A stretch of DNA of 64,000 nucleotides from an uncultured Alphaproteobacteria bacterium (GCA_934271715.1 CAKQRZ010000003.1:89055-153054), one strand, 5' to 3'. Counted from the stretch's first letter, positions 43,419 to 52,811 are shown. Program-made: numbers and translations. The notes: generated by a model not told the origin, from the letters alone.

Positions 43419-45033
43419 TTTGTTAAAACTGGCTGTTATCGGTATTTTGGGCGTTACCGTTGCCTGCTCTGTTTCTCCGGAAATGGATGAAAGCATGGCG
43501 CGCCAAGCCGAAAATGCCTTGGATTTGAAACAAAAAGCCGCCGTTCCGGGCGACCCTATTCCGGATGACGTGGTCAGAGTTAAAAATGATATCTGGCTCG
43601 GCGACACCAGCAATGTTGAATTTGAAGGCCAGCCGGTTCCGGCTTATCTGGAAACCAAAGACGGTATTACTTTAATCAGCAACCGCCCGATTACGCTTTA
43701 TGAAATAGGCAGCATGATTAACAAAATTACCTCTCTTTCGGTCCGCTATGCTCCGGAATTGGAAGAAAACGCCATTTCAAACGCTGATAAAAACGAACCG
43801 GCAATGAAAGATATCGGCGCGCAATGGACTGATTCTACAAAAATGATTGTAAACTACAAAGGTCCTATCAGCGGGCTTTTGGACGAAGTTTCCAACCGTT
43901 TCGGCATTTGGTGGAAATATGAAAAGAATGAAATTTACTTCTATAAATATATTACCAAAACTTTTGTGCTGTATTCTTTGCCGACTAACCCGTCTTTGAG
44001 CGTTTCTGTCGGCGGTTCGGGCGGCTCTTCCAGCATTTCGCAAAGCAGCTCGGTAGACGGCATGGATATGTGGGCTAACATTCAAAGCACTATCAGCTCC
44101 ATGATTACTTCAGACTCTAATTTGGTAATGGATAAGGGCGCCGGCACTATCACTCTGACGGCAACTCCGACCGATATTAAGCGCGTGGCCAAGTTTATCA
44201 ACGAGCAAAACCAGCGCGTGTCTAAACAAGTTGCCATCAGCGTAAAGGTTATTCAGGTAAATATCAACAACACCGACCAATACAGCTTAGACTTGTCGGC
44301 AACCTTTAATAAACGCGGCTCTATTAAGCAAATCAGCGGCAACACCGCCGGACAAATTGATAACCCGCTTTCTGATTTGACAATGGGTATCAGCTCCAGC
44401 CGCTGGAGCGTGGACGCTGCTATGCAGGCTTTGTCTCAAGAGGGTCAAACCAATTTGGTAACCAGCGGCACGGTTACAACCATGAACAATAAACCGGCGC
44501 CGATTCAGGTTGTGAAAACTCAAAACTATATTTCACAAATTACCAAAACCAACAGCGGCGATTCCGGCACCTATGATATTTCTGTAGAAACCGAAGAAAT
44601 TGAAACCGGTTTTACCATGAGCGTACTGCCGCGTATTTTGGATCACGGAAGAATCTTGATGTTCTTCAACCTGACCTTGTCTGATTTGCTGTCTTTGGAT
44701 GCCGTAAGCGTTTCCGGCGGAAGCTCATCTTCTTCCGACAGCGGCGATTCCGGCGACTCTGACAGTTCTGACGGCGACAGCGAGTATATTCAGAACCCGG
44801 TTATTGAAACCCGCGGCTTTACTCAGGAAGTGGCTATGAAATCGGGCGAAACTTTGATTTTGGCAGGTTATGAGCGTGTTGAAGACACCACCGACAAAAA
44901 AGGCGTCGGCAATCCTAAAAACACCTTGCTCGGCGGTGCGCAAAGCGCTCAAAAAGACAGAACTATCTTAGTAATTATGCTGACTCCGGTTGTGTTGGAA
45001 TCTCCATTGTCTCCGGAATCAAGAATGAACTAG
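43405..45033 (+). CDS. pilN: Type IVb pilus secretin PilN
   Basis: 542 aa lipoprotein (Cys21 after LGVTVA) that forms the outer-membrane gate of the pilus. The ATG at 43405 follows GGAGG. An N-domain (about 60-160), a Gly/Ser insert near 190-205, and a secretin core to the C terminus with the repeated ISVKVIQVNIN, TSGTVTTMNNKPAPIQV, and final VAMKSGETLILAGYE and TILVIMLTPVVLE. A Ser/Gly/Asp stretch near 440-460 is unusual in composition. Matches the PilN order in R64. Confidence 0.9.
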   Translation: MRMTNLLKLAVIGILGVTVACSVSPEMDESMARQAENALDLKQKAAVPGDPIPDDVVRVKNDIWLGDTSNVEFEGQPVPAYLETKDGITLISNRPITLYEIGSMINKITSLSVRYAPELEENAISNADKNEPAMKDIGAQWTDSTKMIVNYKGPISGLLDEVSNRFGIWWKYEKNEIYFYKYITKTFVLYSLPTNPSLSVSVGGSGGSSSISQSSSVDGMDMWANIQSTISSMITSDSNLVMDKGAGTITLTATPTDIKRVAKFINEQNQRVSKQVAISVKVIQVNINNTDQYSLDLSATFNKRGSIKQISGNTAGQIDNPLSDLTMGISSSRWSVDAAMQALSQEGQTNLVTSGTVTTMNNKPAPIQVVKTQNYISQITKTNSGDSGTYDISVETEEIETGFTMSVLPRILDHGRILMFFNLTLSDLLSLDAVSVSGGSSSSSDSGDSGDSDSSDGDSEYIQNPVIETRGFTQEVAMKSGETLILAGYERVEDTTDKKGVGNPKNTLLGGAQSAQKDRTILVIMLTPVVLESPLSPESRMN

Positions 45034-45052
45034 CTTTTTAAGGAGAAGGCTC

Positions 45053-46297
45053 GTGGCTGATGATTTAATAGAAGAAAAAGCATGGAAATCGTCCTTTACC
45101 GAAGGCGATACGACCTATGCAGCCAGTTTGTTCTGGCAGCCTTTAATCAATGAAGACAGCCCGTTGCCGGAAGTTAAAGAAGCTGCAGAAAACATTTTGG
45201 AAGGCGCCGACCTTTATGCCGTCCGCAAAGGCAAATCTTCGCAGTTCGGCTTGGCGGCGTCCTCCCAAGGTTTTGTCAACGGCATGCCGTCGGCGGCTAT
45301 TTCCTTGGTAACAGCCCTCGGCAACGTAACCTCGTTTTTGGGCGTATTCAAAGTTGACACCGGCTGGTGGTATATCTGCTTTAGAAACGACGTTATTCTA
45401 TCTGACGGCGATACCTTGTTCGTAAATGAAAAAGACGCCAAAGACCAATTTATTTCTATGCTGGCCGTTCCGGATTGGGATGTGCTGTATGCTCCGCAGG
45501 ATTGGGGAATTGAAGACACCAAGCCGGACTCGCTTGCTACCTTAATCGGACGCGGCTTGGTTGTTAAGCTGGAAAAAATTAACGGCAGCAACGATATGGT
45601 TATGCTGGGCGCTGTGGTCGTCGGCTTTGCCATTATTCTGTGGTACGGCTATTCTACCCTGCAAAGCATGTTCTTCTCGGCGCCGGAAGCACCGGTAATC
45701 GCTCCGGTTGAGCAAGTTGACGCGCCGGCTCCTGAGCCTCCGGAAGCTAAACCGTGGGAAACGGTTGAAAATCCGGTAGACATTATGCGCGAATGCTATA
45801 CAGCTACTAAAAAAGTGGTGCAGATTGTTACACCGGGCTGGTCTATTGAGGGCATTACCTGCAATAACGGCGGTTTGGTAACCAGCTGGAAACGCGAGTT
45901 AGGGCGTTTGACTTGGATGGAGCAGGCGCTGAATGTTTCAGGCGTAAACTTTACCTCGCGCGAGATTTCTGAAGACGGCAACACCTTTATGGTAACGGTT
46001 CCGATTGGAGAAATTTCTACTCTGAACTCTCCGCCGGAATATACGGAACGCGACTTAAAAAATATTATAAACGACTTAAACCAGACCTTAAATACTGATA
46101 TTCATATGGAGAAAACCAGCTGGACTTCTCCGCGCGGCACTTTATACAATATTATGGGTTTCACTATATCTTCAACAACCGACCCGCTGACTTGGGTTGA
46201 ATTGTTAATGAAATTTTCAGGTTTATCTGTTAAAGAAATAACATATGATATCAATACCGGTACTTGGACTTATAAGGGAGAAATTTATGAGCTATAG
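45053..46297 (+). CDS. pilO: Type IVb pilus assembly protein PilO
   Basis: 414 aa, start GTG at 45053 with AAGGAG upstream. Cytoplasmic N-terminal part (about 1-175), one membrane span (about 185-205), then a Pro/Ala linker and a periplasmic domain, as in R64 PilO (PilO2). Links the inner-membrane platform to the secretin. Overlaps the next gene by 11 bp. Confidence 0.85.
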   Translation: MADDLIEEKAWKSSFTEGDTTYAASLFWQPLINEDSPLPEVKEAAENILEGADLYAVRKGKSSQFGLAASSQGFVNGMPSAAISLVTALGNVTSFLGVFKVDTGWWYICFRNDVILSDGDTLFVNEKDAKDQFISMLAVPDWDVLYAPQDWGIEDTKPDSLATLIGRGLVVKLEKINGSNDMVMLGAVVVGFAIILWYGYSTLQSMFFSAPEAPVIAPVEQVDAPAPEPPEAKPWETVENPVDIMRECYTATKKVVQIVTPGWSIEGITCNNGGLVTSWKRELGRLTWMEQALNVSGVNFTSREISEDGNTFMVTVPIGEISTLNSPPEYTERDLKNIINDLNQTLNTDIHMEKTSWTSPRGTLYNIMGFTISSTTDPLTWVELLMKFSGLSVKEITYDINTGTWTYKGEIYEL

Positions 46298-47852
46298 TTT
46301 AATGAAAAAAAATGTTGTCATGATTGCCGTGATGTTTGCGGCAATGGTGGCTTTTAGTCAAACCGGATACGCTCAAGCGCAAGCCGAGGCTCAGCCGGAA
46401 GCAGCCGATAATGCAGCGGCGGCTCAGGATAATCAAGCTCCCGAACAGAACGATGACTTGTTTGGTCTGGATGAGGATTCTGAAAATGCTCCGGCAGCAG
46501 CTGAACAAAAATCAGATGACAATGCTGCTCCGGCAGAAGATTCCGGCAATGCCTCTCCGGCAGGCGAAAATGCTGATAATGCTGCCGAAAACCAAGATGC
46601 AGCGGCTCAAAATGCGTCCGGCGCTGTTCCGGATAACGGCTTAAACAATATTTCTGCAGCTGATGTGGCCGAGGCTCAAGGCAGTCTTTCGGCTGACGCC
46701 AGCGATGACGATTCAGGCGATGAACCGGTTGCAGAAGCTCCTAAATCTCCGTTTGAAAGCTTTGGCAACACTATTCTTTCTAAGGTTGACAACAGCTTGT
46801 TCAGCCAGATGTCGGATATTGAAAAGCAAACAACTATCTTAAACCTTGAATATAAGCGTGAAGAAGTCCGCAACCGTATTGAGGCTTTGCGCATGCAGCG
46901 CCTGAAAGCCAAGCAGGAAGAGGCTGCCCGCTTAAAGCAGGAAGAAGAACAGGCTAAAAATGAAGAAACAAAACGCAAAATCCAAGAATCGGAAGCGGCC
47001 GAAAAATTAAAGAAAGCTGAAGTTGAATTGGAAAAAGTTCGTCAAGCCAAGGTTTTAAATGAATACATGAACCAAATGCTGGTGGTTAATCAGCAATGGG
47101 TAGAAAAGAATGCCACTCTGCAAAATCAGGTTAAGCAGCTGCGCGACGAACGCAAGGCTCTGATTAAAGATTTTGAAACGCAAATCGCCGCTATCCGCCG
47201 CGAAATTGCTTCTACCATGCAAAAAGCCAACACCGCAAAGTTGGCTCACGACCGTTCGGTTGCTTCATTAGAATCGCAAATCCGCAATTTAAGAAAATCT
47301 GTAGTGCAGACCGAAGAAGCTATGCAGCAGCTGAAATCCGGCAATGCGGCTAATCCGTTTGCTTCGGGTATAGACGAAGATGCTATTGATATGTCTAACG
47401 AATATGCTATCATGGATATTACCGGTAAAGGCAAAGACATTATCGCTAAAATTCTGAACAAAGACGGTACAACCTTTATTGTTCATGAGGGTTCTATGTT
47501 AAAAGGCGGAGAAGTTGTAACCACTATTACAGACAACTACATTGCTTTTGATAACAACGGCGTAAAGAGTTATTTGTATACCGGCGGAACTGTGCGTGAA
47601 TATGAACCGGAAAAATCGTTTAACGGCGCTGATAAAACCCCGATGGCGGCTGTCGGCGTAGTTAATAGCAACAATGTTGTCCGTAATGTACGCGGTGCGG
47701 CTGTTCCGGCAGCTTCCGGAGGCACCGGCGCTCCGGCTGCAGCAGTACCTGTAAAGGGCAGCTCTGTAGCTTCGGGCAAAACTAAAAGCGCCAGCACCTC
47801 TAGCAGCAGTTCCAGCATTGGCTCACTAGGTTCGGGAATGTTTGTAAAATAA
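46287..47852 (+). CDS. pilP: Type IVb pilus protein PilP with long coiled coil
   Basis: 521 aa from the ATG at 46287 (AAGGGAG site). Signal peptide ending GYAQA, an Ala/Glu/Asp-rich region, a long coiled coil (about 185-340), then a PilP-like domain (about 350-450: YAIMDITGKGKDIIAKILNK, and GSMLKGGEVVTTITDNYIAF). Periplasmic partner that joins PilN and PilO. R64 PilP is much shorter (about 150 aa); the extra coiled coil is a lineage feature. Confidence 0.8.
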   Translation: MSYSLMKKNVVMIAVMFAAMVAFSQTGYAQAQAEAQPEAADNAAAAQDNQAPEQNDDLFGLDEDSENAPAAAEQKSDDNAAPAEDSGNASPAGENADNAAENQDAAAQNASGAVPDNGLNNISAADVAEAQGSLSADASDDDSGDEPVAEAPKSPFESFGNTILSKVDNSLFSQMSDIEKQTTILNLEYKREEVRNRIEALRMQRLKAKQEEAARLKQEEEQAKNEETKRKIQESEAAEKLKKAEVELEKVRQAKVLNEYMNQMLVVNQQWVEKNATLQNQVKQLRDERKALIKDFETQIAAIRREIASTMQKANTAKLAHDRSVASLESQIRNLRKSVVQTEEAMQQLKSGNAANPFASGIDEDAIDMSNEYAIMDITGKGKDIIAKILNKDGTTFIVHEGSMLKGGEVVTTITDNYIAFDNNGVKSYLYTGGTVREYEPEKSFNGADKTPMAAVGVVNSNNVVRNVRGAAVPAASGGTGAPAAAVPVKGSSVASGKTKSASTSSSSSSIGSLGSGMFVK

Positions 47853-47856
47853 AAAA

Positions 47857-49623
47857 ATGACGGAAGAAGATGTAAAACAGGTTCAAACTTTAGGCAGCGC
47901 CGAGCGGATAAGCTCCGGCGCCCTAAAGCCTGTCTCTTCCGAAAAAATTTCTCCGGCGGCCGTGGCTAAAGCTGCCGCTGCAGATACCTTGACTCCGCCT
48001 CCGGTAAAAAAAGCCTCTTCGGATATTGAAGAAGAAAAGAGCGACAAACAGGACGGCGGCAATCTTTTACAAACTCTGTTTGCCAACGGCAACAAAGTTT
48101 TGACGGCAGAAGACGGCGACTTAAACGTAAACAGCGAAACCCGCCGTATGCTGGTGCTGTTTTCTGACGGTACTTACCTTATTGACGAAGCTCACCGCTT
48201 TGACGGTCAAGTTCTGAACTTTACGGCTATCGCCAAACGCCGTAAACTGATTATTCACACGCCTAAATACGTTTCGGCTCAAGAAATTGCTGCTATTTAT
48301 GCTTACGCAGTCCGCGGTTCCGGTCAAATTAAAATGACCGCTCAGGAATCTGTAGACTACCAGATGCAGATTGACTTTTTAAGCGTGATTAACCGCGCGG
48401 CGGCTAAAAAGGTGTCCGATATTCACGTTATTGTGGCGGACTCTACGCTGATTATGTTCCGTGTAAACGGTATGATGGAGCGAGAGCTGGAATATTCGCA
48501 GGAATGGGGAGAAGCCTTTGTGCGTGCGGCCTTTGCGTCGGCCGATATTTCTGATGCCAACTATGCGCAAAACGAGTTTCAGGGCGCGCAAAAACTAGGT
48601 TCTACGCCTTTGCGCGGCACCGACGGCAAATTAACCCTGCCGCATAACGTGCTGGCTATCCGTTTGCAATTTAACCCTGTGGCTTTCGGTTCGCAGTATT
48701 TGGTTATGCGTTTGCTGTATGCCGATGATAACCCGAACGGCAACGGCGATTTAAAGTCGCTGGGCTTGGGCGAGCGCGAGCTTAACCTGTTTTACCGTCT
48801 GCGCGCTACGGCCGTAGGTCTGAACATTGTGGCCGGTCCGACCGGTTCCGGTAAATCTACAACCCTGCAGCGTAACATGATTAAGCTGATTCAGGAGCGC
48901 AACGGCGAAATTAACGTTATTACCGTGGAAGACCCGCCTGAATATCCGATTCCGGGCGCGCGGCAAATGCCGGTGACAAACGCCAATACCGAAGAAGAAA
49001 AAGATGAAGAGTTTACTAAAGCGCTGTCAGCGGCTCTGCGTTCCGACCCGGACGTGATGATGGTCGGTGAAATCCGTTCGCTTTCCGCCGCCGACTTGGT
49101 GTTTAAAGGCGCCTTGTCCGGTCACAGCGTATGGTCTACCTTGCACGCCAACTCGGCTCCGGCAATCATTACCCGTTTGCGCGATATGGGCGTGCAGCCG
49201 TATATGTTAAGCGATCCGGAAATTATGAAAGGGCTGATTTCTCAGCGTCTGTTCCGTAAAATCTGCCCGTATTGCCGTATTTCAGTTAAAGAGCGCATGA
49301 GTGACCCGTCTTTCCAGCGTTTGAAAACTGCGCTGGGCGACTATGGCATAGAAAATACCTATCTGCGCGGTCCGGGGTGCAAATACTGCAACCACCGCGG
49401 CGTTATCGGCCGTATGTCCGTGCCGGAAATTATTGTTCCGGACGCCCACTTTTTACAGCTTATGGTAAAAGGCGACACCAAAAGCGCGATTGACTATTGG
49501 GTCAGCGAACTTGACGGGCGTCCGCTGCGCGAAGCCGCTATTGAACGTATGCTTAAGGGATATATTGATATGGATGAAATTGAGCGTTGGTGCGGTTTGC
49601 TGGATCAGCGTCCGATTTATTAG
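47857..49623 (+). CDS. pilQ: Type IVb pilus extension ATPase PilQ (GspE/PilB family)
   Basis: 588 aa. Walker A GPTGSGKST at about residue 327-335, Asp box VITVEDPPE, Walker B-like DVMMVGEIRS, and His box GHSVWSTLHA. A zinc-type cysteine set follows: CPYC and GCKYCNHRG. Cytoplasmic motor of the pilus, distinct from VirB11. Starts 4 bp after pilP. Confidence 0.93.
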   Translation: MTEEDVKQVQTLGSAERISSGALKPVSSEKISPAAVAKAAAADTLTPPPVKKASSDIEEEKSDKQDGGNLLQTLFANGNKVLTAEDGDLNVNSETRRMLVLFSDGTYLIDEAHRFDGQVLNFTAIAKRRKLIIHTPKYVSAQEIAAIYAYAVRGSGQIKMTAQESVDYQMQIDFLSVINRAAAKKVSDIHVIVADSTLIMFRVNGMMERELEYSQEWGEAFVRAAFASADISDANYAQNEFQGAQKLGSTPLRGTDGKLTLPHNVLAIRLQFNPVAFGSQYLVMRLLYADDNPNGNGDLKSLGLGERELNLFYRLRATAVGLNIVAGPTGSGKSTTLQRNMIKLIQERNGEINVITVEDPPEYPIPGARQMPVTNANTEEEKDEEFTKALSAALRSDPDVMMVGEIRSLSAADLVFKGALSGHSVWSTLHANSAPAIITRLRDMGVQPYMLSDPEIMKGLISQRLFRKICPYCRISVKERMSDPSFQRLKTALGDYGIENTYLRGPGCKYCNHRGVIGRMSVPEIIVPDAHFLQLMVKGDTKSAIDYWVSELDGRPLREAAIERMLKGYIDMDEIERWCGLLDQRPIY

Positions 49624-49632
49624 GAGTGAAAA

Positions 49633-50751
49633 ATGCCTGAAGTAAAAAAACAAAGTGCCTTTAACAAAGCCATGCGCAGCAATAATAAATGGCTGACGAC
49701 TTATGCTAAAATTATGTGTTCTATTTCAAACAAAAACCGTTTGAAAATTTACCGTAAGCTGGCGGCTTTGCTGCGTAACCGATTTTCTTTGATGAACTCG
49801 CTGGATATGATTTACAACGGTTTGTCAGACGACGGCAAGCACCCGTCAGACCCGATGGCGATTGCCGTAAGCTCGTGGGGACGCGCATTGCAGGAAGGTC
49901 ATCCGTTTTCAGACTGCTTAAAAGGCTGGGCGCCGAGCCGTGAACGACTGATGCTTTCGGTGGGCGACGTTTCAGACTTGGAAAGCGCGCTTTTAAACTT
50001 GATTAAAGTTACCGAGGGTTCTACCCGCATGATCCGCCCGATTGTCAGCGCCATTGCCTACCCGTCATTTTTGATGATGATGTCTGTATTGATTTTGTAT
50101 GCTATCGGTGTGTACATGGTGCCGCCAATGCTTGATGCCGCGCCAAACACCCGCTGGACCGGCACGGCAAAAACATTGATTGAGCTTTCAGAATGGATTC
50201 AGGAAAACTGGCTGATTGCCTTTGCCATTCTTCCGACCATTGCCTTGCTTATTTATATTTCAATCGGTTATTGGACCGGCAAAATCAGAGTAAAAATAGA
50301 CCATTGCCCGCCTTGGTCGCTGTATAAAATCTTTACCGGTATTACATGGCTGCTGGCTTTGTCTGCCTTGGTAAAAGGCGGCGTGCCGGTTTCAGTAGCG
50401 CTGACCTCGCTGCGCCGCGACTCCAACAAATATCTGAAAGAAAAAATTGACGGCGCGCTGTTCCACATCAAAAACGGTGATAACTTAGGTCAGGCCTTGG
50501 ATAAAGCCGGACATGAATTTCCGGATAAGCAGATTATTACCGACTTAAAAATTTATTCCGAATTGGATAACTTTGAAGAGGCTTTGGATAAGCTGGCTAA
50601 TGAATGGCTAGAAGAATCTGTTTATTTGATTGAGCAACGTGCAGAAATCATGAACATGGTCGCCATGCTTGCCGTTTCCGGTATTATTGCTTGGGCTGTG
50701 TTCGGTACATTTGATATGCAAGACCAGATTACCAGCGCCATGGGCAAATAG
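49633..50751 (+). CDS. pilR: Type IVb pilus inner-membrane platform protein PilR (GspF family)
   Basis: 372 aa with three main spans and two related T2SF-type helical domains (about 40-160 and 235-345, the first with RERLMLSVGDVSDLESALLN). Platform on which PilQ acts. GGAGTG precedes the ATG; 9 bp after pilQ. Confidence 0.9.
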   Translation: MPEVKKQSAFNKAMRSNNKWLTTYAKIMCSISNKNRLKIYRKLAALLRNRFSLMNSLDMIYNGLSDDGKHPSDPMAIAVSSWGRALQEGHPFSDCLKGWAPSRERLMLSVGDVSDLESALLNLIKVTEGSTRMIRPIVSAIAYPSFLMMMSVLILYAIGVYMVPPMLDAAPNTRWTGTAKTLIELSEWIQENWLIAFAILPTIALLIYISIGYWTGKIRVKIDHCPPWSLYKIFTGITWLLALSALVKGGVPVSVALTSLRRDSNKYLKEKIDGALFHIKNGDNLGQALDKAGHEFPDKQIITDLKIYSELDNFEEALDKLANEWLEESVYLIEQRAEIMNMVAMLAVSGIIAWAVFGTFDMQDQITSAMGK

Positions 50752-50761
50752 GAGACTGCGG

Positions 50762-51307
50762 ATGATTGTGCATTTAGACATGGAAAAAGCCCGCTTAAAC
50801 GGAGCGTTAGGTTTTGTGCTTTTAGCGGTGCTGCTGGCAGCCTGCGTCGGGCTGAGCCTGCTTTTGCTGCATAATCCGCACAAAGACCTGCAGCGGGCGG
50901 TTTTTGCCACAGCGGAAAGAGTCCATACCTATTACCGCGACCGCCCCGGATATTGGAAACTTTCCACCGAAACAGCCAAAAGCGACAATCTGCTGCGCGA
51001 GGACTTGCTGAAATATAAAGAATATGAATTTCAGATTGGACAAGGCGCTGACGGCGCCGCCGGACTGCCCAGCGACATGAGTTTTGACATTACTGCCGCC
51101 AAACTTAACAAATCGGCTTGCATATCTTTGAGTGAAATGCCGCTAAGCGAAAGCGGCAAGCTTACCCTGATGAAAATTACAATTACAAACGAGCAGAATT
51201 CTGTAGAATTTTCATGGGGCGGCGAGCATAAACTGCCCATTGCTAAATATTCCGCCCGCTCCTATTGTCTGACGCACGGCAATACGATTATGTGGACATT
51301 CCAATAA
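50762..51307 (+). CDS. Pilin-like last gene of the pilus operon, 181 aa
   Basis: Start ATG at 50762 with TAGGAG upstream. Short basic N terminus, then one hydrophobic helix from about residue 15 (ALGFVLLAVLLA, preceded by Gly as in a prepilin site). The Glu normally at mature position 5 is absent, so it would behave as an atypical pseudopilin, or as an uncleaved membrane protein. The rest is a periplasmic domain with two cysteines. Position matches PilS in R64, but sequence does not prove it. Confidence 0.55.
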   Translation: MIVHLDMEKARLNGALGFVLLAVLLAACVGLSLLLLHNPHKDLQRAVFATAERVHTYYRDRPGYWKLSTETAKSDNLLREDLLKYKEYEFQIGQGADGAAGLPSDMSFDITAAKLNKSACISLSEMPLSESGKLTLMKITITNEQNSVEFSWGGEHKLPIAKYSARSYCLTHGNTIMWTFQ

Positions 51308-51354
51308 AAAACTGCGGCATTTTAAGAAAAAACTTATCTAAGTTACCTAACTAA

Positions 51355-51394
51355 AAAAATCCTTTTGTTTTTACTTTAAACAAAGGGATTTTTC
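51355..51394 (+). terminator. Terminator after the pilus operon (repeat family)
   Basis: AAAAATCCTTTTGTTT (51355-51370) with AAACAAAGGGATTTTT (51378-51393). Near-identical hairpins recur at 52874 and 54807. Confidence 0.85.
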
Positions 51395-51397
51395 ATC

Positions 51398-51424
51398 TTT
51401 ACATTTATATCTTTTTTCTATACT
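51398..51424 (+). promoter_or_regulatory. Candidate promoter for the attenuator RNA and lipoprotein
   Basis: TTTACA at 51398-51403, 15-bp spacer, TATACT at 51419-51424. Confidence 0.4.
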
Positions 51425-51429
51425 CTGAC

Positions 51430-51625
51430 TTTTAGACGGGATTGATAAAACCGTTCGGGGTGTGACAACCTCTCATATACGCGTCTAATAGGGCAAAGAC
51501 GTTAATTTTGTGCTTTCTGGTCAAACGACTGGAAGGCAGCAAAATATGTATAAGCTAATATGCTGCACTATTTCGTATATGATAGTTGTCAACTTCCAGT
51601 CGCTCTTATCAAGCGGCTTTTTTTA
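51430..51625 (+). ncRNA. Candidate structured leader/attenuator RNA upstream of a lipoprotein gene
   Basis: Nested pairings: TTAGACG/CGTCTAA (51432-51438 with 51482-51488); a perfect 10-bp stem CGACTGGAAG/CTTCCAGTCG (51526-51535 with 51593-51602) enclosing hairpins GCAGC/GCTGC and ACTAT/ATAGT; then a terminator AGTCGCT/AGCGGCT (51598-51604 with 51612-51618) and seven Ts. The terminator stem shares bases with the 10-bp stem, so the two are mutually exclusive, as in attenuators and riboswitches. It ends 26 bp before the next start codon. No known RNA family recognised. Confidence 0.5.
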
Positions 51626-51650
51626 TATTTAGAAAAAGGAAGAACATACT

Positions 51651-52334
51651 ATGAAAAAAATAATTTTATGCGGAGCAGCGCTATTATTGGCCGCTTGTCA
51701 AAATATTTCACAAAAAGATTTTCAGCTGGCTGATTTTCAGTCTGAAAAATTACCGCCTTTAGAAGCTGTTGTAGATGTTAATAATTTAGAGAGTGTGTTT
51801 AGCGCCGGCGGTTATTATGGCACCTCTTACAATAACGGCACACTATATAATGATAATAGCAGCTGGGTGCAAACTACCTCAATAAGCAGCGCTTACGTCA
51901 AAGATTCCCGCATTCAAAACACGGTTACATTATTTAATGATTTTGTAAAAGATAAAGTTACCTCGCCTTACGGAGCTAAAAAAGGCTCAATGCGCCTGAC
52001 TATTGATTACCGCAATAATCAAAAAAATTATACCAATATTTTAACCGGTTTAGCTACCATATTTTCTATTTATACATTACCTCTTGTCGGTTTTCCGGTA
52101 AAAAGCTACGAAGATGAAATGAAGCTGAGTGTTGAAATCTATAACAACCGCAAAGAAATGATTCGCCGCTACTCGGCTGTTGTTGACAATAAAACTTGGG
52201 TCGCATTATATTGGGGATACAATATGAGCGATGTTGCAGATAAAACCTCTTTAGATAATGTGCGCCAAGCCCTTAATCAAATAAGCATGCAAATCAGCGC
52301 AGAAGCTCCGCAAATTAAAAATTTATTAAACTAA
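51651..52334 (+). CDS. Lipoprotein, 227 aa
   Basis: Lipobox LLLAAC with Cys16; mature part mostly polar with one more hydrophobic stretch (about 130-150, LATIFSIYTLPLVGF). Family not recognised. AAAGGAAG precedes the ATG. Sits behind the attenuator-like RNA and so is probably regulated by transcript termination. Confidence 0.7.
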   Translation: MKKIILCGAALLLAACQNISQKDFQLADFQSEKLPPLEAVVDVNNLESVFSAGGYYGTSYNNGTLYNDNSSWVQTTSISSAYVKDSRIQNTVTLFNDFVKDKVTSPYGAKKGSMRLTIDYRNNQKNYTNILTGLATIFSIYTLPLVGFPVKSYEDEMKLSVEIYNNRKEMIRRYSAVVDNKTWVALYWGYNMSDVADKTSLDNVRQALNQISMQISAEAPQIKNLLN

Positions 52335-52336
52335 TT

Positions 52337-52760
52337 TTTTAGAGATTACTGCAAACCCGCTAAAAATCCGGCTTTTAGCGGGGAATACACCAAGCAGCCG
52401 GAGGCGCCGGATGCCTCTGAATGGTGCGTATTATAAAAAAAGAACCGAGAAAGATTTATCCTTTCATCGGCGACCATCTGAAGCGTCAGAACTGAGGATA
52501 AATCTCATTCCAACAGATAGCACTTCTTTAAGAAAGGAATATATACAGCAAGCTAGTCATTGTCAATGATAATTTTAAGTGGAGAAACTATTACAATAAC
52601 ATAGAGAATTTGGGGCTAACATCCCAAGCGTCTGATACTGCCCGAGAGCCAGGTCAAACGTGGAGCGCTCACATCCCTGACTCACCCCGCATTGTTTATA
52701 TAACACTACAAAATAATATTGTCAGCAATAATTTGCAACATATAAGCGAATCATAAATTT
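52337..52760 (+). other. Non-coding stretch with several strong hairpins
   Basis: Hairpins: CCCGCTAAAA/TTTTAGCGGG (52356-52365 with 52373-52382); CACC/GGTG (52388-52391 with 52423-52426) with inner GAGGC/GCCTC; AGATTTATCC/GGATAAATCT (52452-52461 with 52496-52505) enclosing TCTGA/TCAGA; TTGGG/CCCAA (52610-52614 with 52623-52627). No open frame of note. May be one or two structured RNAs; no known family recognised. Confidence 0.45.
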
Positions 52761-52770
52761 AAGAAAAAAC

Positions 52771-52799
52771 TTGACATTGGTCACCTGATGTGTTATAAA
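52771..52799 (+). promoter_or_regulatory. Strong promoter of the repeated module
   Basis: TTGACA at 52771-52776, 17-bp spacer, TATAAA at 52794-52799; preceded by AAGAAAAAACTT, a 12-mer shared with 51324 and 54709. Confidence 0.75.
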
Positions 52800-52811
52800 A
52801 TTATCATAATG

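Noticed and set aside
51520..51545. ACTGGAAGGCAGCA resembles the GGAAG-loop region of SRP 4.5S RNA.
   Set aside because: The same bases form a perfect 10-bp stem with 51593-51602, and the rest of the SRP helix is missing.
52600..52700. GGGGCTAACATCCC recalls the start of tmRNA (GGGGCTGA).
   Set aside because: No tRNA-like 3' end or tag frame is visible nearby.
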